Assembly (NCBI RefSeq): GCF_013085255.1
Contig: NZ_JABFCX010000002.1
Location: 1,106,501 to 1,170,500 of the forward strand
DNA from: Parvularcula mediterranea
GTDB lineage: Bacteria > Pseudomonadota > Alphaproteobacteria > Caulobacterales > Parvularculaceae
Direction: 5' to 3'
Length of the DNA: 64,000 nucleotides
Of this stretch, positions 8,784 to 18,002 are shown piece after piece; the stretch's first letter is position 1; each line of letters opens with the position of its first letter. The position numbers and the translations under genes were made by a program. The notes beneath the pieces were generated by a model that worked only from the letters and a program-made list of their open reading frames with translations, was not told the DNA's origin and did not search any database.

Positions 8784-9137
8784 TCACTCGCTGCCCACCG
8801 ATATGACATCGGATTGTGGGTGGCTCTCGTCTAGAGAGAAAAAGATTCCGCCATCGACGATCAGCCGTCGCGAACTTGTCCAGTTTAGGCTTTTGGCCTC
8901 GCCGTCGAAGACGGCTATCCGGTCATCAGGGGTCAATGCCGCCCCGGCTTCATCGACCAGGATCCAAGTCGCGTAGCCCGTCGTCGCGCCACAATTGACG
9001 ATGTCGATCGCCGCAGAGAAGGCGCCATCCGGCGACGTCACTGCTGGTTTGATGTCGTGGCCACACTCGCCAAAAAGCGAAGTACCATCGCACGCTCCCA
9101 GAAGAAGAGCAGAAATCAAGATGCTGCGTTTCGGCAT
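8784..9137 (-). CDS. Small lipoprotein inserted between dnaK and dnaJ
   Basis: 117 residues with lipobox LLLGAC (Cys at about residue 16), so it is predicted to be an acylated envelope protein. The body contains ECGHDIKPAVTSPDGAFSAAIDIVNCGATTGYATWILV: two Cys spaced as a probable disulfide and a small beta-rich fold. No known family is recognised. The stop lies 3 nt before the dnaJ start, so the lipoprotein leads the dnaJ unit. Confidence 0.75.
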   Translation of the reverse strand: MPKRSILISALLLGACDGTSLFGECGHDIKPAVTSPDGAFSAAIDIVNCGATTGYATWILVDEAGAALTPDDRIAVFDGEAKSLNWTSSRRLIVDGGIFFSLDESHPQSDVISVGSE

Positions 9138-9188
9138 GGCTCACTCGCTCGGCTGACGCCGCCACCTCAGAACCGGGACCCATCTATG

Positions 9189-9211
9189 AGAAAAGCCGGC
9201 TAGGCCGGCCC
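9189..9211 (-). terminator. Rho-independent terminator of dnaK
   Basis: Read on the minus strand: GCCGGC-CTA-GCCGGC followed by TTTTCT, about 55 nt after the dnaK stop. A second GC-rich hairpin (AGCGCC/GGCGCT) lies between it and the stop. Confidence 0.75.
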
Positions 9212-9264
9212 CGAGGGTCCCGGGCAGCGCCGGGGGCGCTGTCCGGGATGACGGACGGGCCGTC

Positions 9265-11187
9265 TTACTTCTTCTCGTCGCCGTCGACTTCTTCGAAGTC
9301 GGCATCGACGATTTCGGCGTCCTGGGCGGCTTCTTCGGCGGCAGCGGCTGCTGCTGCGTCCTGTTCCGCCTGGGCGTTGCCTTCGCCGTAGATGGCTTCG
9401 CCGAGCTTCATGGAAGCGGTGGCGAGGGCCTGGGTCTTCTCGTTGACCTCATCGGCGGTGACATCATCGTTCGCGAGCGAGGTGCGGACATCGGCGATCG
9501 CGTCCTCGATGGCTTTCTTCTCGGCGTCGCCGATCTTGTCGCCATGCTCCTTGAGGGAGCTTTCGGTCGAGTGCGCGAGGCTTTCGGCCTGGTTCTTGGC
9601 TTCGACGAGCTCGCGGCGGGCCTTGTCGGCGTCGGCGTTCGCTTCGGCGTCCTTGACCATCTGCTCGATGTCGCTGTCCGAGAGACCACCCGAGGCCTGG
9701 ATGCGGATCGACTGTTCCTTGCCGGTCGCCTTGTCCTTCGCCGAGACGTTGACGAGGCCGTTGGCGTCGATGTCGAAGGTCACTTCGATCTGCGGAACAC
9801 CGCGCGGTGCCGGCGGGATCGAGGTGAGGTCGAACTGGCCAAGCAGCTTGTTGTCAGCAGCCATCTCGCGCTCGCCCTGGGCAACGCGGATGGTCACGGC
9901 AGCCTGATTGTCCTCGGCCGTCGAGAAGACTTGGGACTTCTTGGTCGGGATCGTCGTGTTGCGGTCGATGAGGCGGGTGAAGACACCGCCAAGGGTCTCG
10001 ATACCAAGCGACAGCGGCGTCACGTCGAGGAGGAGGACGTCCTTGACGTCACCCTGCAGGACACCGGCCTGAATGGCTGCGCCGCGAGCGACGACTTCGT
10101 CAGGGTTCACGCCCTGGTGGGGCTCCTTGCCGAAGAAGTTCTTCACGGTCTCCTGGACCTTCGGCATCCGGGTCATGCCGCCGACGAGGACGACTTCACC
10201 AATGTCCGAAGCCTGAAGGCCAGCGTCTTTGAGCGCAGCCTTCATCGGGTCGATGGTGCGCTTGACGAGGTCTTCGACAAGGCTCTCGAACTTGGCGCGG
10301 GTCAGCTTGACGTTGAGGTGCTTCGGACCGGTTGCGTCAGCGGTGATGTACGGAAGGTTCACTTCGTACTGCGAGGCAGACGAGAGCTCTTTCTTGGCCT
10401 TCTCGGCCTCTTCCTTGAGGCGCTGGAGAGCGAGCTTGTCCGAGCGCAGGTCGATGCCTTGGTCCTTTTTGAACTCGTCCGCGAGGTAGTCGACAATGCG
10501 AAGGTCGAAGTCTTCGCCGCCGAGGAAGGTGTCACCATTGGTCGACTTCACTTCGAACACACCGTCGCCGATCTCGAGGATCGAGACGTCGAACGTACCG
10601 CCGCCAAGGTCGTAGACCGCGATCGTCTTGTTGTCCGACTTGTCGAGGCCATAGGCGAGCGCAGCCGCCGTCGGCTCGTTGATGATGCGCAGGACTTCGA
10701 GGCCCGCGATCTTGCCGGCGTCTTTAGTGGCCTGGCGCTGGGCGTCGTTGAAGTAGGCCGGAACCGTGATGACAGCTTGCGTCACTTCTTCGCCGAGATA
10801 GCGCTCGGCGGTCTCTTTCATCTTGGTGAGGACGAAGGCTGACACTTGGCTAGGCGCGTACTTCTCACCCTTGGCTTCGACCCACGCATCGCCATTGTCG
10901 CCATTGACGATAGCGTAGGGAACCATGCCCTGGTCCTTCTTGACCGTCGGGTCGTCGAAGGTGCGGCCGATGAGGCGCTTGATGGCAAAGAAGGTGTTTT
11001 CCGGGTTCGTGACTGCCTGACGAACAGCAGGCTGGCCGATCAGGCGCTCACCTTCGTCAGTGAAGGCGACAACCGACGGGGTCGTGCGAAGGCCTTCAGC
11101 GTTTTCAATGACTTTGCTTTCGCCGCCTTCCATGACAGCGACGCATGAGTTGGTCGTACCGAGGTCGATACCAATGACTTTTGCCAT
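9265..11187 (-). CDS. dnaK: Chaperone protein DnaK (Hsp70)
   Basis: 640 residues from the ATG at 11187 (AAGGAG upstream); the frame stays open further upstream but the family start [14 protein letters not shown] fixes the site. ATPase domain: DLGTTNSC, the phosphate-2 loop [14 protein letters not shown] and [10 protein letters not shown]. Substrate-binding domain and helical lid follow, ending with a typical acidic tail (EEVDGDEKK). ATP-driven folding of nascent and stressed proteins with DnaJ and GrpE. A heat-shock promoter is expected upstream, but I could not identify one convincingly. Confidence 0.98.
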   Translation of the reverse strand: MAKVIGIDLGTTNSCVAVMEGGESKVIENAEGLRTTPSVVAFTDEGERLIGQPAVRQAVTNPENTFFAIKRLIGRTFDDPTVKKDQGMVPYAIVNGDNGDAWVEAKGEKYAPSQVSAFVLTKMKETAERYLGEEVTQAVITVPAYFNDAQRQATKDAGKIAGLEVLRIINEPTAAALAYGLDKSDNKTIAVYDLGGGTFDVSILEIGDGVFEVKSTNGDTFLGGEDFDLRIVDYLADEFKKDQGIDLRSDKLALQRLKEEAEKAKKELSSASQYEVNLPYITADATGPKHLNVKLTRAKFESLVEDLVKRTIDPMKAALKDAGLQASDIGEVVLVGGMTRMPKVQETVKNFFGKEPHQGVNPDEVVARGAAIQAGVLQGDVKDVLLLDVTPLSLGIETLGGVFTRLIDRNTTIPTKKSQVFSTAEDNQAAVTIRVAQGEREMAADNKLLGQFDLTSIPPAPRGVPQIEVTFDIDANGLVNVSAKDKATGKEQSIRIQASGGLSDSDIEQMVKDAEANADADKARRELVEAKNQAESLAHSTESSLKEHGDKIGDAEKKAIEDAIADVRTSLANDDVTADEVNEKTQALATASMKLGEAIYGEGNAQAEQDAAAAAAAEEAAQDAEIVDADFEEVDGDEKK

Positions 11188-11393
11188 GGTCCGTGTGTCT
11201 CCTTGAAGCGGACCGTCATTGCCGGAGCCTGCCCTGAGGCCTCCGGTCGGCGCGGTCCCTGTTGGACAAATATGTGCGTGCGGGATCGGCGTTCTGCCGC
11301 CCGCAGCAGGCCATGTGGTAAAGAATGGCCGCCGATGCAACGGGTCTGACGCCCCTTTGAGGAAATCTTCTTGGGGTTCCCGTCAGGGCGCGC

Positions 11394-12245
11394 TCAAGGG
11401 AGGAAGTCGGCGAAGAAATCCGCTGCGTTTTCCTGGTCCTGAAAGCCAAAAATGTGGGCCGCTTCTACCGTGTCGGAGAAGTCGAGCCCGCCTTGCGTGA
11501 CGGTCGGGTTTTCGTAGCCCACGCCGTTCCACGCCTCGCCCTGCTCCTTCGCCATTTGCCAGATGCCGCCCACGCGCTCGCTTGCGAGGGGGAAGGACCA
11601 GAGACTGGCGTCCTGCGTGTTGTAGTTGGGTGTCCCGTTGCCGGGGCCATTGCCATCCGCGATCTTGCGGTAGTCGGTCATCGCTTTCACGGCTGAGAGC
11701 TTTTCTTCCGTCGTCACGCTTTCGTTCCAGTCGCTGTGTTGGACGACGTGGACGTCGTCCTTGAGCAGCAGTGTGCCCGATGTTCGTACAGCCATGAGCA
11801 TGTCATGGGTGAAGTCCGACTGACCGCCCTCCATCACCCAGACCTCCCCGCCCGCCTCCAGCGTCTCTGAGACCCGATCGGCCACGTCCTCGAGGGCGAT
11901 CTCGCGATTGTTGTGCGCGTCCCGCCAGTTCGGGCCGAAGGCTTCGGCAAAAAGATCCTTGCCCGGAACATATTCGCCGCCTTGCGTGCCGTAGGTGCCG
12001 GCGACCGCGATGTAAGAGACGCACCTGAAGTCATCGGTTCCGAGGAAGGTCGCCACGGCAGCCGCGGAATGGAGGTCGTCGACATCTGTCTTGATGTCGA
12101 AATGCGCGAGGAAGAGGTCTATGGACGGATCGAACTGGCCGATCATCGCCGCGCCGGCACAGCTGTCCGCCTCTGGCCGGTCGCTTTCCGCACATGCCGT
12201 GAGAATGAGCCCTAGTGTCGAACCGAACGTCAGAAGTCTCAGCAT
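11394..12245 (-). CDS. Lipoprotein with nucleoside-hydrolase-like motif
   Basis: 283 residues from the ATG at 12245 (GGGAAG upstream). Lipobox LILTAC. The stretch LFLAHFDIKTDVDDLHSAAAV resembles the Asp-rich DxDxxxDD calcium and ribose site of inosine-uridine nucleoside hydrolases, and later blocks (EVWVMEGGQSDFT, VHVVQHSDWNE) fit a Rossmann-like enzyme. Assignment to that superfamily is inference from one motif; an envelope glycosidase or nucleosidase role would follow. The stop is 207 bp before the dnaK start. Confidence 0.65.
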   Translation of the reverse strand: MLRLLTFGSTLGLILTACAESDRPEADSCAGAAMIGQFDPSIDLFLAHFDIKTDVDDLHSAAAVATFLGTDDFRCVSYIAVAGTYGTQGGEYVPGKDLFAEAFGPNWRDAHNNREIALEDVADRVSETLEAGGEVWVMEGGQSDFTHDMLMAVRTSGTLLLKDDVHVVQHSDWNESVTTEEKLSAVKAMTDYRKIADGNGPGNGTPNYNTQDASLWSFPLASERVGGIWQMAKEQGEAWNGVGYENPTVTQGGLDFSDTVEAAHIFGFQDQENAADFFADFLP

Positions 12246-12337
12246 GGTCCCATCTTCCCATAGGCAGAGAGACACTTGGCGCCCTCGGCCCCATCGGCGT
12301 CAACGTCCCCGTGCAGCTGAACGGTTGTAAGGTAGAC

Positions 12338-12366
12338 TTGACAGGCGCGGATGTAACGCTTACCTG
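12338..12366 (+). promoter_or_regulatory. Candidate sigma-70 promoter for the hydrolase-XRE operon
   Basis: TTGACA at 12338-12343 is a perfect -35 box; 17 bp later TACCTG (12361-12366) is a poor -10. The -10 overlaps the palindrome at 12363-12381, the arrangement expected for a repressed promoter. Confidence 0.4.
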
Positions 12367-12381
12367 ACACATACTGTCAGG
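12363..12381 (+). promoter_or_regulatory. Palindromic operator-like site overlapping the ribosome binding site
   Basis: CCTGACA-CATAC-TGTCAGG is a perfect 7-bp inverted repeat with a 5-nt centre. Its right arm runs into the AGGAGGA ribosome binding site of the gene at 12392. It could be a repressor operator, most simply for the XRE regulator encoded last in the same operon, or an RNA hairpin that hides the ribosome binding site. Confidence 0.5.
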
Positions 12382-12391
12382 AGGACTTTAC

Positions 12392-13279
12392 ATGCGAGCC
12401 TTGAAATCAGCCGTAGCCGCGATGGCGCTGAGCGCGCCGCTGGCCTTTATCGGCGTTGCGTCCGCGCAAGAGGGCCCCCAATGGACCGAGCGGATCGGGG
12501 TGGAGATCGAAGGGGAGGGCGCTGACCGCGTGTTCATCCCCGGGCTGACGTCCTCGCCCAAGGTCTTCACCAAGACCACCCGGGGACTCTCGGGTGAGCT
12601 TCACATGGTGACCGTGCAGGGCTTCGCCGGGACCGAGGCACCTGACGACCTCTCAGAGTTTATCGGCCCGGTTGCCAAGGCGATGGCCGACTATCTCGAA
12701 ACTGAGGGCATCGAGGACGCCAGCCTCATCGGCCACTCCATGGGCGGTATCGTCGCGATGCTTGCTGCGGAACAATCGGACAGGATCAGCCGTGTGCTGA
12801 TTGTCGACAGCGTGCCATTCCTGCCCGGTCTCTTCACCCCAGGGGTTACAGGCGAGCAGGCAGCGCTGATGCGCCCTATCCTCCGTCAGCAGATGAAGCG
12901 CATGACCAAAGAGGCGTGGATGCAAACCGTTCGCCAGGGCCTGCCCCGTCAAGCCATCAGCGACGAGGCGCGGGCAGCGATCCTGAAGGTCTCGGAGGAA
13001 AGTGACTTCGAAGCAGCCAAGGCGGCCTTTGTCGAACTGATGACCACAGACTATTCCGAAACCTTCGCGAAGGTTGATGTGCCCGTTACTGTCCTTGTCC
13101 CCTTCGATCCCTCTGTTGGCTTCAGTCGCGAGGCCGTGCTCTCACGCTATCAGGATCAGTATAAGGACGTTCCAAATGTTGAGCTGCGGGTGATCGAGAA
13201 CAGCCGCCACTTTGTCATGATGGACCAGCCCGAGGCATTCCGTGCCGAACTCGAACGCTTTTTGTCTAAGGAGGACTGA
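12392..13279 (+). CDS. Secreted alpha/beta hydrolase
   Basis: 295 residues; the signal peptide runs to about residue 25 (FIGVASAQ). Nucleophile elbow IGHSMGGIVAMLA (Ser at about residue 115) and the late catalytic His in NSRHFVMMDQPE identify an alpha/beta hydrolase; a GLTSSP block near residue 50 is in the oxyanion region. Substrate unknown; exported, so likely acts on esters or peptides outside the cytoplasm. First gene of a four-gene unit with 3-nt spacing or TGATG overlaps to two small membrane proteins and an XRE regulator. Confidence 0.88.
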   Translation: MRALKSAVAAMALSAPLAFIGVASAQEGPQWTERIGVEIEGEGADRVFIPGLTSSPKVFTKTTRGLSGELHMVTVQGFAGTEAPDDLSEFIGPVAKAMADYLETEGIEDASLIGHSMGGIVAMLAAEQSDRISRVLIVDSVPFLPGLFTPGVTGEQAALMRPILRQQMKRMTKEAWMQTVRQGLPRQAISDEARAAILKVSEESDFEAAKAAFVELMTTDYSETFAKVDVPVTVLVPFDPSVGFSREAVLSRYQDQYKDVPNVELRVIENSRHFVMMDQPEAFRAELERFLSKED

Positions 13280-13282
13280 GCC

Positions 13283-13474
13283 ATGCCTGCCAAACGTTAT
13301 CCCTTCTATGCCATTCTCGCGCTTGTTGCACTGACGCCCTGTGTGCTGACGGTTTACTTCCTGACCGATGGCCAGCGCGGTTCGATCGAGGGGTTGATCA
13401 TCGCCGCTGTCGCAATCATCGTTCCGGCCATCAGCGCAGTGCTTACCGGCAAGAACCGTTCGAGGGGGGAGTGA
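13283..13474 (+). CDS. Small two-helix membrane protein
   Basis: 63 residues with two hydrophobic helices (FYAILALVALTPCVLTVYFL and GLIIAAVAIIVPAISAVL) and a basic tail. Starts 3 nt after the hydrolase stop; its TGA shares one base with the next ATG (TGATG), so it is translationally coupled. No family recognised. Confidence 0.7.
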   Translation: MPAKRYPFYAILALVALTPCVLTVYFLTDGQRGSIEGLIIAAVAIIVPAISAVLTGKNRSRGE

Positions 13475-13860
13475 TGAACCCCTTCAACTCGAAGCGCTAC
13501 ATGGCCGAGTTCATCCCGGCCATGGGGCTCTACATGGCAGCGATCCTCGGGCGCGGTTTCGCCGATCTCGATGCGATGGCCCCGGCCCTCAAATACCCGC
13601 TTCTTTTCGCACCGGTTCTCGCGTCGATTATCGTCACAATCGTTATCTTGCGGGCGGTGTTCACAATGGATGAGGTTCAGCGGCGGATCATCACTGAGGC
13701 ATGCCTCGTATCCATGGTAATCGTCGGTATGGGGAGCTTCAGCTACGCTCTAGTCAATGGTGACCTTGGGCTGCCTGATCTTTCCCTGATCTGGGTCTGG
13801 CCTGCGCTGATCGCCGTCGCAGGCATCGCCCAGTGCGTCCTGACCCTGCGCATGCGCTGA
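13474..13860 (+). CDS. Four-helix membrane protein co-encoded with an XRE regulator
   Basis: 128 residues with about four transmembrane helices and the loop FTMDEVQRRIITEA between helices 2 and 3. That loop and the pairing with a tiny Cro-like regulator resemble small membrane proteins found beside YozG-like XRE regulators. The TGATG overlaps at both ends show a tight operon. Function unknown; a signal- or stress-sensing unit is possible. Confidence 0.75.
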   Translation: MNPFNSKRYMAEFIPAMGLYMAAILGRGFADLDAMAPALKYPLLFAPVLASIIVTIVILRAVFTMDEVQRRIITEACLVSMVIVGMGSFSYALVNGDLGLPDLSLIWVWPALIAVAGIAQCVLTLRMR

Positions 13861-14057
13861 TGAAGAACCGTATCAAGGAGCTTCGGGAGGCTGAGGGCTG
13901 GAGCCAGGGGGCGCTCGGCGAGAAGGTCGGCGTTTCCCGCCAGGCCATCAACGCCGTGGAGCGCGGGAAGCATATCCCCACGCTCCAGCTGGCGTTCAAG
14001 TTCGCAAAAACCTTCGGCCTGCGGATCGAAGAGATCTTTGTTCCGCAGGAGAACTGA
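13860..14057 (+). CDS. Small XRE-family (Cro/CI-type) transcriptional regulator
   Basis: 65 residues, almost entirely a helix-turn-helix: RIKELREAEGWSQGALGEKV, GVSRQAINAVERGKHIPTL, ending FGLRIEEIFVPQEN. This is the YozG-like class of stand-alone HTH proteins. The ATG overlaps the preceding TGA, which selects this start. It probably binds the inverted repeat before the operon's first gene (inference). The stop abuts the stop of the convergent peptidase gene within TGATCA. Confidence 0.9.
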   Translation: MKNRIKELREAEGWSQGALGEKVGVSRQAINAVERGKHIPTLQLAFKFAKTFGLRIEEIFVPQEN

Positions 14058-16016
14058 TCAACGGCAGCGCGAGAGGAAGCCGTCCATCTCGCGCAGCATG
14101 GTGATCCGGTTCGTGCCCACATTGAGGTAGTGCGAGCCTTTGGGCAGGGTCACGAGCTTAGTGTCCTTGCCTGCCCGCTTGAGGGCGCGGTGCATGTCTT
14201 CGGAATGATCAGGGCGCACGACGCGATCTTCTTCACTCATGATAATCAGTGTGGGGATCTTGATGTCATCAGCCCGGCGTGCTGGCGAGTTCTCCGCCAG
14301 CATCTTCCGGTCACCCCACAGCCTGCCGATATGCCGCGTGCCGTAGGTCCCGCCGACATAGTCCTTCCCATCCTTCAGGATCTTGGGGAGGTCGGTCACG
14401 GCGTTGATCGCCACAGCGCAGCGGTAGAGGTCAGGCGTTTTCACCGCACCCATGAGGGCTGCATAGCCGCCATAGGACGCGCCGATGATCGAGGTCTTGC
14501 CTGCGTCGGCCATGCCTTCACCGATCAGCCACTTCGCGCCATCGGTGATGTCGTCCTGCATCGCCTGGCCCCATTGGCGGTCGCCAGCGCTCTTGAATTC
14601 CTCACCGTACCCTGACGATCCGCGGAAGTTCATCTGCATCACGCCGAAGCCCTGGTGCGCAAGGAACTGCGCGAGCCAGTCGAAGCCGTAGAAATCCCGC
14701 GCCGTCGGCCCGCCATGGGGAAGGAGGGCGAACGGAAGATTCTTCGCTTCCTCGAGGCTGCCCATGCCCGGAGGCAGGGTCACGAAGGCCTGGATGTCGA
14801 GGCCATCGCGCGCCTTGTAGCTGGTGACGATCACCTCGCCGAGGGTCGCGTCGTCGAGCGCAGGATACTGGCTCGGCAGCTCGGACATCATGCCGGTCGC
14901 ATACTCGAACGCCAGGTAGCGCCCCGGCTCGACCCCTGATGACTGATAGAGAAGCGCGTGGGAGCCTGAGAGGTTGTAGCCTGCGAAGCCGACGCCTTCC
15001 TGACCGATGGCCTGCTCGATGGCTGCGACGGTTTTCTTGGGTTTGGAGTCACTGAACCAGTGGATGACCCTCGTGTCCTCGCCGTAGATTGCGCCGATGG
15101 CTTTCCCGGTCTTCGGGTCCTGCCTGATCCCGAAAACGTCAGAGACCGGATGGCTGAAGAGCTTCTCCACAAAGCTGTCCGACGGAATATCGAAGAGATA
15201 GAGTGCGCTCGTTGCCCCCTCATGCGCGGAGGTCACATAGGCCTTGGACGGATCATTCGGGAAGCCGACGATCCTGAAGTCCGGCGCGCCTTCCTTGAGG
15301 CGGTGGGAGTATTCCTTCCACTTGCCGTCGGGCATGACGAAGGCAAGGCGAAGCTCGCTTTCGTTCCTGAGGCCGTAGCTGCCCCTGATCTTACCGGTAA
15401 GGTCAGCATAGAAATCAATCGAGCTGTAGATCCCGCGCTGGACGACATCCGGCTCGCGCATCGCGTCGATCTCGACCTCGTAGGCTGCGGTGTATTCGCC
15501 TCCCATAGGACGATAGCCGACGAGCACGTGCTCGGGGTCACTTGGCAGGATGGAGATGATGTTGTCCTGGATCTGGGGAGGGGCGGCACCGCGCTTGTAG
15601 GCACGGCCCATGAGGTAGGTGAGCTCGGTATCGGGCGTCGGGCTGAGGCCGAAGAGACGGGTCTCGACGGTAGGGGTGCCGTAGCGTTTGCCCGGGACGC
15701 GGGCGGCCATGACGAGACGGTCGTCGCGCTTCCAGAAGAACCTCCTGATCTTCAGGTCTTCCTGATCGCGGATGAACGTGAGGTAGCGGAAGCCTCCCTC
15801 CACCGTGAAAACGCCAAGCCCGCTGCCCTCAGCCGTGTTGACGAGGGCTGCGTAGTTCTTGCCGTCAGGGGAGATTTCAATATCGCTGAAGAGCGGCAGC
15901 GTGCCGAACGCGACCGCCGGGTCTTCTAGGGGCGCAGCAGCGACCGATGCTGCTGCAAGAAGGGAGAGGATCACTGAATATACTCCGTAGAACGATAATT
16001 GATGGATTAGCGGCAT
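14058..16016 (-). CDS. S9 family (prolyl oligopeptidase-type) peptidase, copy 1
   Basis: 652 residues with an N-terminal signal peptide (ILSLLAAASVAAAPLE). A beta-propeller-like N-terminal half is followed by the alpha/beta hydrolase domain: nucleophile block SIIGASYGGYAALMGA, acid in SEEDRVVRPDHS and His in LPKGSHYLNVG. Acts on short peptides or acylated peptides in the periplasm. The ATG at 16016 overlaps the upstream paralogue's end by 10 bp; a GTG at 15974 with GGAG upstream is a credible alternative start. Confidence 0.93.
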   Translation of the reverse strand: MPLIHQLSFYGVYSVILSLLAAASVAAAPLEDPAVAFGTLPLFSDIEISPDGKNYAALVNTAEGSGLGVFTVEGGFRYLTFIRDQEDLKIRRFFWKRDDRLVMAARVPGKRYGTPTVETRLFGLSPTPDTELTYLMGRAYKRGAAPPQIQDNIISILPSDPEHVLVGYRPMGGEYTAAYEVEIDAMREPDVVQRGIYSSIDFYADLTGKIRGSYGLRNESELRLAFVMPDGKWKEYSHRLKEGAPDFRIVGFPNDPSKAYVTSAHEGATSALYLFDIPSDSFVEKLFSHPVSDVFGIRQDPKTGKAIGAIYGEDTRVIHWFSDSKPKKTVAAIEQAIGQEGVGFAGYNLSGSHALLYQSSGVEPGRYLAFEYATGMMSELPSQYPALDDATLGEVIVTSYKARDGLDIQAFVTLPPGMGSLEEAKNLPFALLPHGGPTARDFYGFDWLAQFLAHQGFGVMQMNFRGSSGYGEEFKSAGDRQWGQAMQDDITDGAKWLIGEGMADAGKTSIIGASYGGYAALMGAVKTPDLYRCAVAINAVTDLPKILKDGKDYVGGTYGTRHIGRLWGDRKMLAENSPARRADDIKIPTLIIMSEEDRVVRPDHSEDMHRALKRAGKDTKLVTLPKGSHYLNVGTNRITMLREMDGFLSRCR

Positions 16017-17938
16017 GTGCGGAGGAACTGCGCGGTTCCTCTCAGCAGTTGCTCTCGGTTGTTCCCCACATCGAGGTAATGGCTGCCCCGCCTAAGGGAG
16101 ATCGCGTCCACAGGCTTCCCCGCCTTCTGGAGCGCTTTGAGCATCAGCTCATGCTGCTCGGGAGGGACGATGTCGTCATATTCGGATGTCGCGAGAAGCA
16201 CCGGGATGGTAATCTTGTCGGCGTGACGAAGGGGTGAGTTCTCGCGCAGCATCTCGCGATCGGACCAGAGGCTACCGATATAGGCCGACCGGCGCTTGCC
16301 GCCTGGTTGCCCCCGCGCCCACGAGAGGAGGCGGGGAAGGTCCGTCACGCCATTGATCGACACGGCGCAGCGATAGAGATCAGGGGTCTTCACCGCGCCC
16401 ATGAGCGCCGCGTAGCCGCCATAGGACGCTCCGATAACGGAGATTTTCTCCTCGTCAGCCATCCCTGTGCCGATCAGCCATTTCACGCCGTCTTCGATGT
16501 CGTCCTGCATCGCCTGACCCCATTGGCGATCGCCAGCATTGCGGAAGTTCGTGCCGTATCCAGCTGAGCCCCTGAAGTTCATCTGGAAGACACCGAAGCC
16601 CAGCTCCGCAAAGAACTGCGCCATCCAGTCGAACTCGCCATAGTCGCGCGCCTTCGGTCCGCCGTGAGGAAGAACGATGAAGGGCAGCCCGTTCGCATCC
16701 TCGAGTTCGACATAGGCAGGAAGCGTCACATAGGCTTGGATCTCGAGCCCATCCCGCGCTTTGTACGTCTGCGAATGAACCTTGCCGATGAAGCGGCCAT
16801 CAAGCTCTGGGTATTGGCTTGGCAATTCGGTGAAGTGGCGCTTGTCAAAATCGAAGACCACGACCCTAGGGGGCTCGCGGTCCTTGTGGCTGACATAGAC
16901 CCCGACGCTCCCGGTTTCGTTCACGCCGAGCAGCTCGACCCGCTTGGCACCCAGGCCTTTCCGGAGGGCTTCGGCAAAGGCCGCATACTTGGTGTCCCGA
17001 AGCCACTCGGTCCTGATGTTCTCATCCGCAACGGTCACCCCGATCGCACGGCCATCGAAAGGGCGAACGACGATATCGACGATGTCAGATGTCGGATCAT
17101 TGAAAAGCGAAGGGCCGAACGAGCGCTCGTCGATCTGGTAGGCGTAGAGGGACTCGGTGTCTGTCTCGTGGTCCGAAGCGATATAGACCGTGTTCGGATC
17201 GTCAGGGAAGCCGAGGATCCTGAAGGTGGTGTCGAGGTTGTTGAGCGGCGCGGTAAAGTTGGCCCAGCTGCCGTCAGTCTCCCGCAGGTGCGCAACAAAT
17301 CGTCCGCTTGCGCCATATCGCCCTCGCGCCCTGATGGCGCCTGTGGGGTCAGTGAACCAGACGTCGGTATCCTTGCGAGCCCGCTCGACCTGAATATGGC
17401 CACCGGTCTGGTCGATGGCGACCTTGTAGACGCCAAGCCCGCCGCCGATGGATGGTCTGTACTGCACGAGAACGTGCCGCGGATCGTCTGGGAGCAGCGA
17501 GATGATCTCGTCCTGGACGACGACTTGCTTGTTGCGCGTGCCGGGCTCGAAGAGCGGGAGCTTCTCCGCAGTCACGGGGTTCACGCTGAGAAGGTGGCGC
17601 GCCTCCCCGATCATGATCCTTCGCGAGGAGGACCTGATTTCGAACCGTCCGAAGGAGACGAGAAGGCGATCCTCGGCCTTCCATGCGAACCTCCGGACGC
17701 GGAAATCGCCTTCGTCCTTCAGGAAGAAGCTGAAGCCGCCATCGCCGTCGAGCTGGTAGATGCCGAGGCCGCTATAGTTGCGGTCGTTGACGAAGGCCGC
17801 GAACTGATCGCCGCTCGGCGCAAGCGACACGCCTGAAAGGTAAGGGCGCCGACCATAGGCCTGCGCCGCATCAAAGTTCTGGTTGGTCGCGGCACTCAGC
17901 GCTGCCGCAACGAAAATGGCCAGCATGCCCCTGCTCAC
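16007..17938 (-). CDS. S9 family (prolyl oligopeptidase-type) peptidase, copy 2
   Basis: About 643 residues from a GTG at 17938, preceded by GGAAGG at 7 nt; an ATG at 17959 lacks a ribosome binding site. Signal peptide MLAIFVAAALSAATNQ. Catalytic blocks mirror the downstream copy: SVIGASYGGYAALMGAVKTPD, SEYDDIVPPEQ and LRRGSHYLDVGNNR. The two genes are tandem paralogues transcribed together, diverged mainly in the propeller half, which suggests different substrates. Confidence 0.92.
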   Translation of the reverse strand: MSRGMLAIFVAAALSAATNQNFDAAQAYGRRPYLSGVSLAPSGDQFAAFVNDRNYSGLGIYQLDGDGGFSFFLKDEGDFRVRRFAWKAEDRLLVSFGRFEIRSSSRRIMIGEARHLLSVNPVTAEKLPLFEPGTRNKQVVVQDEIISLLPDDPRHVLVQYRPSIGGGLGVYKVAIDQTGGHIQVERARKDTDVWFTDPTGAIRARGRYGASGRFVAHLRETDGSWANFTAPLNNLDTTFRILGFPDDPNTVYIASDHETDTESLYAYQIDERSFGPSLFNDPTSDIVDIVVRPFDGRAIGVTVADENIRTEWLRDTKYAAFAEALRKGLGAKRVELLGVNETGSVGVYVSHKDREPPRVVVFDFDKRHFTELPSQYPELDGRFIGKVHSQTYKARDGLEIQAYVTLPAYVELEDANGLPFIVLPHGGPKARDYGEFDWMAQFFAELGFGVFQMNFRGSAGYGTNFRNAGDRQWGQAMQDDIEDGVKWLIGTGMADEEKISVIGASYGGYAALMGAVKTPDLYRCAVSINGVTDLPRLLSWARGQPGGKRRSAYIGSLWSDREMLRENSPLRHADKITIPVLLATSEYDDIVPPEQHELMLKALQKAGKPVDAISLRRGSHYLDVGNNREQLLRGTAQFLRTCR

Positions 17939-18002
17939 CTGTCTGCCTTCCAGGATCATGGGGGCAGAAAGGTCGCAGGATCAAGCCATTGGCTGCGAAA
18001 AG

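Noticed and set aside
9544-10842. Long open frame antisense to dnaK
   Set aside because: Shadow of a highly biased gene; no ribosome binding site or domain.
15060-17836. Two long frames antisense to the S9 peptidases
   Set aside because: No recognisable protein features; sense genes have complete catalytic motifs.
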